Shown here: positions 6,266 to 9,766 of the stretch, one piece after another
How positions within the stretch are numbered: position 1 is the first letter of the stretch
Layout: the number at the start of each line of letters is the position of its first letter
DNA from: a bacterium (Candidatus Gribaldobacteria) CG10_big_fil_rev_8_21_14_0_10_41_12
GTDB lineage: Bacteria > Patescibacteriota > Minisyncoccia > Minisyncoccales > CG1-02-41-26
Length of the DNA: 9,766 nt
Assembly (NCBI GenBank): GCA_002773545.1
Contig: PFAV01000057.1
Location: forward strand, 1,482-11,247
Direction: 5' to 3'
Translations under genes and position numbers: made by a program
The notes under the pieces: model-generated
The model's input: only the letters and a program-made list of their open reading frames with translations
Told to the model about the DNA's origin: nothing
Database searches by the model: none

Positions 6266-7576
6266 TTATATTTTATCTTTTGCTGGTTCTAACGAACCTC
6301 TTTTTTCTCTAAGTTCTCTCTTCAACTCTATCATCTTTAATTCTCGGCCAACTGTCAAGCGGTGAAATCTTTCCAGTTCGTTTAACCGCCCTTGAAGCTC
6401 TTTGGTTCTTTCTCCCACTTTTTCTTCTAATTTTTCGGCCAATTCCTGTAATTCTTTGGTGCGCGCGTTCACTTTAATTTCCAGCACCACCTTTGATTCT
6501 TCCAGGGCGGTTCTGGATTTCTTTAAGTCCCCGGCCATTTGGTTAAATGACTCCGCCAACTCCTCAATCTCATCGCCGGTTTTTATTTTAATTTCAGCTT
6601 CAAGCTTTCCAGCGGCAATTTTTTTGGTGGCAATAATTAATTTTTTTATCGGCGCCACAATCTTATTGCCAAGCAAATAGCTGATAATTAAAAGAAAGAC
6701 GAATCCGACCAAAAAAATTATAATAATTTGCCTTTGGAATACTCTCGCTAAGGCAAAGGCCTCGCTTTCTGGCTGGGCGATTATTAGCCGCCAAGCCAGT
6801 TGTTCTATTAGTTTTTGCTGGGAAAACCCGGCAAACCCGCCAATCATCCTTTGTTTGTTTTCGTCAGTATAATTTATTATGCCGCTATTTTTGGAAAAAG
6901 TTTCTTTAACAAAGCCAAAATAGGGAGCTAACGCGAGTATTTTTTCTTTTTCAGGATAAGCGACAAAACGGCCTTCCTTATTTACCATAAAAGCAAACCC
7001 TTTCTCTCCGATTTTGATATCGTTGGTGGTCTCCCAAATTTTTTCCATATTTACCTGGCCAGCTATCACCGCTATAATTTTTCCTTCTTCGTCCTTTACC
7101 GGAACCGCGCAAGACAAAATTATTTTATAGGGGCCTAAAATAATATGGACGGGAGAAATTGAGCTTTTTCCTTGTTTGGCATCTTGATACCATTGTTTAT
7201 TTTTCCACTCGCCGCGATATTTGTAAGTGCTGGAAATAATGACATTGCCGTCTAAATCAATCAAAGTAATGTCCTCAAAAATCCCATAAAAATCCTGTAT
7301 TCTTTTTATTTCAGACAATTTTTCTTCGTTGCTGGCTGATTTTGACCTGATTAACGGATTAGCGGACAATAGCTCAACGTCGGTATAAACGCTCCGCACT
7401 GTTTTTTCCACATTGCTGACGACCTCATTGGCCAAAGAGGTTAAACTATTATTTTTCGTTTCTCTTAACGATTTTTGAATTTGAACAATAGTTAAAAAAA
7501 ATGTAATTACCAAAGGTAAAAGCCCAAAAAGCAAAAAAAGAAAAATAATCTTCTTTCTTAAGACAATCTTAAACAT
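6266..7576 (-). CDS. Membrane receptor: dCache + HAMP + coiled coil, no output domain
   Basis: Transmembrane sensor of 436 residues. TM1 is at about 10-32, an extracytoplasmic dCache-type ligand-binding region at about 33-281 (ITLIDLDGNVIISS, then GEKGFAFMVNKEGRFVAYP), TM2 at about 283-303, a HAMP linker at about 303-355 ending ELAESFNQMAGDLKKS, then a coiled coil to about 425. The coil has a repeated RTKELQ (372, 390) and the motif LERFHRLTVGRELKMIELK, shared with the PAS protein at 4755-5300. There is no methyl-accepting hairpin, HisKA, GGDEF or other output, so signal must pass to a separate partner, perhaps the soluble kinase. The frame is open to a TTG at 7606 that would overlap the previous gene. 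I prefer ATG 7574-7576, 11 bp after that gene's stop, with AGAG upstream; this places TM1 at the N terminus. The adjacent solute-binding protein could present a ligand to the dCache region. Confidence 0.9.
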   Translation of the reverse strand: MFKIVLRKKIIFLFLLFGLLPLVITFFLTIVQIQKSLRETKNNSLTSLANEVVSNVEKTVRSVYTDVELLSANPLIRSKSASNEEKLSEIKRIQDFYGIFEDITLIDLDGNVIISSTYKYRGEWKNKQWYQDAKQGKSSISPVHIILGPYKIILSCAVPVKDEEGKIIAVIAGQVNMEKIWETTNDIKIGEKGFAFMVNKEGRFVAYPEKEKILALAPYFGFVKETFSKNSGIINYTDENKQRMIGGFAGFSQQKLIEQLAWRLIIAQPESEAFALARVFQRQIIIIFLVGFVFLLIISYLLGNKIVAPIKKLIIATKKIAAGKLEAEIKIKTGDEIEELAESFNQMAGDLKKSRTALEESKVVLEIKVNARTKELQELAEKLEEKVGERTKELQGRLNELERFHRLTVGRELKMIELKRELREKRGSLEPAKDKI

Positions 7577-7587
7577 AATAATAAACT

Positions 7588-8667
7588 CTAATGAAGCTCC
7601 GCCCAAATCTGATTATATATCGCTATTGCTTCGTCCGCGCCGATAAATCCAGAAAATTCAAGTTTTTTTCTAACTTCTTCTAAAGGATAAAGAGAGGGGT
7701 CTTGGAGTATTTCGGGGTTGGTGAGCTCTCGGGCCGCCTCATTTGTATTGGCATACCAGAGATAATTAGCTATCTTGGCGCTTACATCGGGGCGGAGTAT
7801 AAAATTCATAAAGACCTCGGCGGTGTATTTATGCTGAGCGCCGATTGGTATAAGCAAATTATCTACCCAGATAAAACCTCCTTCCTTGGGTATGATATAT
7901 TCTAAATTCTCGTTTTTGTCCGCGGCAAAACTTCCCTCTCCGCTATAACTATGACTTGCCCAAAGTTTTTCAGAAATTAAATCATCTCTGATTGCCAAAG
8001 CATTTTCATACCCTCTTAAAAGAGGTTTTTGCCTTAAGAGCGCTTCCTTTGCTTTTTCTAATTCTGCCGGGTTAACCGAATTCGCGGAGTATCCCAAATA
8101 TTTCAAAGCAGCCCCGATGACATCCTGCATATTATTCAACATACTAATTTTTCCTTTATACTTTGGGTTCCAAAGAATTGACCAACTGGGTTCGGTTTCT
8201 TCGATATATTTGTGGTTGATTGTCAAACCGCTTGTTCCCCACATATAAGGGATAGAATGCTTATTTCCAGGATCATAAAAGGGATCTTTGAAATCGTTTC
8301 CTATGTTTTTGAAATTTGGAATGTTTTCCATGTCTATTTGAGCCAATAACTTCATGCTAATCATTTCTTTGACTAAAATATCGCTGGCAATAATTACATC
8401 GTATTTTGTTGGGTCCGACTGGATTGTGGATAACATAGTATCTTCGCTCCCATAGGTTTGAAGATTTACCTTCACCCCAAAGTCCTTTTCAAAATCTTCA
8501 ATTGTACTTGTTCCGAAATAATCTTCCCAATTGTACACATTTAAAACAGCTGAAAGTTCTTTTTTGGGCGGTTCAGGTTCTTTCGGCGCCTTGGTGAGCT
8601 GAAAATATCCAATAACACCAGCCAAAACTAAAAGCAAAACAACGCCTGCTATTAAAATTTTTTTCAT
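7588..8667 (-). CDS. PotD-like polyamine-type solute-binding protein, membrane-anchored
   Basis: Extracytoplasmic binding protein of 359 residues, related to spermidine/putrescine-binding PotD/PotF. Residues 4-22 are a hydrophobic signal/anchor, but no lipobox cysteine follows, so it is probably a membrane-anchored or secreted protein rather than a lipoprotein. Family signatures are VLNVYNWEDYFG (41-52), HSIPYMWGTSGLTIN (137-151), WNPKYKGKISML (166-177), LKYLGYSANS (188-197), EGGFIWVDNLLIP (262-274) with W267/D269 matching polyamine-contacting Trp and Asp of PotD, and FILRPDVSAKIA (289-300). The segment equivalent to PotD's TDDAREVF is LNNMQDVI, so one acidic ligand contact appears to be Asn; the ligand may differ. 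No ABC permease or ATPase gene is nearby. The next gene is a dCache receptor, so a role in sensing is as plausible as transport. ATG 8665-8667 has a poor Shine-Dalgarno. Confidence 0.9.
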   Translation of the reverse strand: MKKILIAGVVLLLVLAGVIGYFQLTKAPKEPEPPKKELSAVLNVYNWEDYFGTSTIEDFEKDFGVKVNLQTYGSEDTMLSTIQSDPTKYDVIIASDILVKEMISMKLLAQIDMENIPNFKNIGNDFKDPFYDPGNKHSIPYMWGTSGLTINHKYIEETEPSWSILWNPKYKGKISMLNNMQDVIGAALKYLGYSANSVNPAELEKAKEALLRQKPLLRGYENALAIRDDLISEKLWASHSYSGEGSFAADKNENLEYIIPKEGGFIWVDNLLIPIGAQHKYTAEVFMNFILRPDVSAKIANYLWYANTNEAARELTNPEILQDPSLYPLEEVRKKLEFSGFIGADEAIAIYNQIWAELH

Positions 8668-8691
8668 ATTTATTTTTTAGGTTATTCTTTA

Positions 8692-8697
8692 ATTATA
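8692..8697 (-). promoter_or_regulatory. Candidate -10 box upstream of the PotD-like gene
   Basis: The minus strand reads TATAAT, a perfect -10 consensus, 25 bases before the ATG of the solute-binding protein gene. Upstream is a T-rich stretch (TTGCTTGTTTTGTTTT) but no well-spaced TTGACA. This would be the promoter of the signalling cassette. A chance match in AT-rich DNA is quite possible. Confidence 0.35.
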
Positions 8698-8744
8698 TGC
8701 TTAATCCTCTTAAAACAAAACAAGCAATCCTGTGGATAGAAATG

Positions 8745-8764
8745 AAATAGTTGCGCAACTATTT
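8745..8764. promoter_or_regulatory. Perfect 20-bp palindrome, candidate operator
   Basis: AAATAGTTGCGCAACTATTT is a perfect dyad with no spacer. It overlaps the stop codon of the ArsG-like gene (8759-8761) and lies about 50 bp upstream of the candidate -10 box of the next gene. A zero-loop dyad fits a dimeric repressor site better than an RNA terminator, and no T tract follows on the minus strand. The binding protein is unknown; an ArsR-type regulator is only a guess from context. Confidence 0.45.
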
Positions 8765-9481
8765 TATTTGGAGGATTAAATATCTAACAAGATATTGCGT
8801 ATAATAAACTCCTGTTCCAATAAAAATTGCCGCTACTCCATAGCGCATTATTTTTTCAATTTTTTGCATGATTTGAAAAACCTGCCCAAGTTTTTGAACC
8901 GCAAAGGCGATCAAAAACGAAAACAAAATCACTGGCAAGCCTGTGCCCAAAGCAAAAATCGGCGCGAGCAACAGACCTTCAGTGGATTGTAAAACCAGAG
9001 GAATTAAAACACCAAAAAATAAAACTCCGCTATAGGGACAAAATGCCAAAGCAAACAGCATGCCCAGAAGGAAAGAGCCAATAAAGCCCTTGCGCGCCAG
9101 CCATATTTTTATTTTTTCAACTTTTTCACCGCCTTTGGCGAAATTGATTCTAATTATGCCAAACATTATTAAGCCGATAATTATTAAAACCGGTCCCAAA
9201 ATTTTGTCGCCCCAGCCCTGAAAAATGCTGGAAATTTGAAAAGAGGACAAGCCGAAATAAATCAAAGCGGCTAAAATGGTATAACTTGCCCCGCGGCCAA
9301 GCGTGTAAAAAATTCCGTTGAGCAAAGTATACTTAGCGGTTTTAATTTCTTTGGAAATATAGGCAATGGCGGTAATATTAGTGGCCAGAGGGCAAGGGCT
9401 GATGGAAGTCAAGACGCCTAAAAGAAAAGCGGTAAGAATGGGAATGTTGTAATTGTCAATTAAAAAATTGATAAAATCCAT
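8759..9481 (-). CDS. ArsG/CcdA-like six-helix membrane protein
   Basis: Integral membrane protein of 240 residues with about six hydrophobic segments (near 15-40, 52-78, 92-112, 133-160, 170-196, 212-232). Two Cys-Pro motifs are conserved in the CcdA/DsbD/ArsG superfamily: SISPCPLATN (C30) in the first segment and LAFCPYSG (C148) in the fourth. CcdA proteins pass reducing power across the membrane by a Cys pair. The SPCPLATNITAIAYISK stretch is typical of proteins annotated as ArsG-family, described as permeases for aromatic arsenicals; that function is not shown here and a thiol-redox role is as likely. The gene starts 4 bp after the ArsF-like gene, its usual partner in many genomes, with AGGA in the end of that gene as Shine-Dalgarno. 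This gene pair is probably a unit separate from the signalling genes. Confidence 0.85.
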   Translation of the reverse strand: MDFINFLIDNYNIPILTAFLLGVLTSISPCPLATNITAIAYISKEIKTAKYTLLNGIFYTLGRGASYTILAALIYFGLSSFQISSIFQGWGDKILGPVLIIIGLIMFGIIRINFAKGGEKVEKIKIWLARKGFIGSFLLGMLFALAFCPYSGVLFFGVLIPLVLQSTEGLLLAPIFALGTGLPVILFSFLIAFAVQKLGQVFQIMQKIEKIMRYGVAAIFIGTGVYYTQYLVRYLILQIK

Positions 9482-9485
9482 AATT

Positions 9486-9725
9486 TTATCTTCCTAAAAG
9501 GTTATCAATTTTATCTTTTAAGTAGTTTTTGAATTGCGCTTTGTCAGATACCAACCGCCAGACCTTGGTATCTTCGGTAATATTATCTTTTCCGTTGATA
9601 ATGGCGTTGATAAATAATGACGACCCGCTGGCTTGAAATTTACGCGCCAAGTCCTTGTTTTCTGACAAATCAGTATGAGATGGTTGCAAAACTATTCCTG
9701 CTGCAATTTTATCTTTTCGGCTGCG
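9486..9725 (-). CDS. ArsF-like thioredoxin-fold protein, C-terminal part, apparently frameshifted
   Basis: The C-terminal part, DLSENKDLARKFQASGSSLF and then KVWRLVSDKAQFKNYLKDKI, resembles small thioredoxin-fold proteins of the ArsF type that are encoded beside ArsG-like permeases. The frame is open from 9725 and contains no ATG. A TTG at 9687-9689 has AGGA six bases upstream and would give 67 residues, but would cut into the domain and leave out the expected N-terminal CxxC part. In another frame, 9766-9692 reads PSYGEKHFAKSDDDAAEKIK before a stop. Adding one A to the AAAA run (9707-9710) would join the two frames as AEKIKIAAGIVLQPSHTDLS, which fits the family better. So I infer a one-base frameshift, real or a sequencing error, in a gene that continues past the window edge. 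It is 4 bp upstream of the ArsG-like gene. Confidence 0.6.
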   Translation of the reverse strand, partial: RSRKDKIAAGIVLQPSHTDLSENKDLARKFQASGSSLFINAIINGKDNITEDTKVWRLVSDKAQFKNYLKDKIDNLLGR

Positions 9726-9766
9726 TCATCGTCAGACTTCGCAAAATGCTTTTCGCCGTAGCTGGG

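Noticed and set aside
7577..7606. TTG start extending the receptor into the solute-binding protein gene
   Set aside because: It would overlap the previous gene and put ten unneeded residues before the first membrane helix; ATG 7574-7576 fits better.
9726..9734. Recoding of TGA as Gly (code 25), which would open the ArsF-like frame further upstream
   Set aside because: TGA ends the kinase and the PAS protein at natural C termini, and the sequence beyond 9725 in that frame does not resemble the family.

Overview
The window is an AT-rich stretch of bacterial DNA in which every supported gene lies on the minus strand, so transcription runs from high to low coordinates. The organism is most likely an uncultivated bacterium with a small genome, possibly Patescibacteria/CPR. 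That guess rests on weak or absent Shine-Dalgarno sites, TTG starts, many soluble stand-alone sensor proteins, and a polyamine-binding-type protein without its transporter. No rRNA or tRNA is present to test it. TGA ends two genes at natural protein ends, so the standard code applies.

Layout in transcription order. (1) 9766-8759: the C-terminal part of an ArsF-like thioredoxin-fold protein, with an apparent frameshift near the window edge, then an ArsG/CcdA-like six-helix membrane protein. (2) 8667-7588: a membrane-anchored PotD-like solute-binding protein behind a candidate promoter. (3) 7576-6266: a membrane receptor with dCache, HAMP and coiled coil but no output domain. (4) 6261-5999: a degraded copy of the next gene. 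(5) 5914-5309: a soluble protein of unknown family, possibly V4R/H-NOX-like. (6) 5300-4755: a single-PAS protein with a coiled-coil tail. (7) 4691-3519: a FIST-domain sensor. (8) 3513-2161: a soluble PAS histidine kinase. (9) 1913-1518 and 1295-915: two receiver-only response regulators. (10) 834-97: the DNA glycosylase Fpg/MutM, followed by a hairpin terminator.

Genes 7588-2161 are tightly packed (gaps of about 5-95 bp) and look like one signalling cassette: a binding protein, a transmembrane receptor, three soluble sensor proteins, one kinase and two receivers. Most sensors have no kinase of their own, and the kinase has no membrane segment. I infer that the sensors feed one shared kinase, perhaps through coiled coils; two of them end in nearly the same coiled-coil motif.

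The most unusual DNA is in the two intergenic gaps around response regulator 1518-1913. Each gap holds a nearly identical 125-bp nested palindrome (120 of 125 bases by eye), while the regulator genes beside them have diverged strongly. A similar leader with a short stem sits directly before each regulator start. No stretch over 300 bases lacks a gene.
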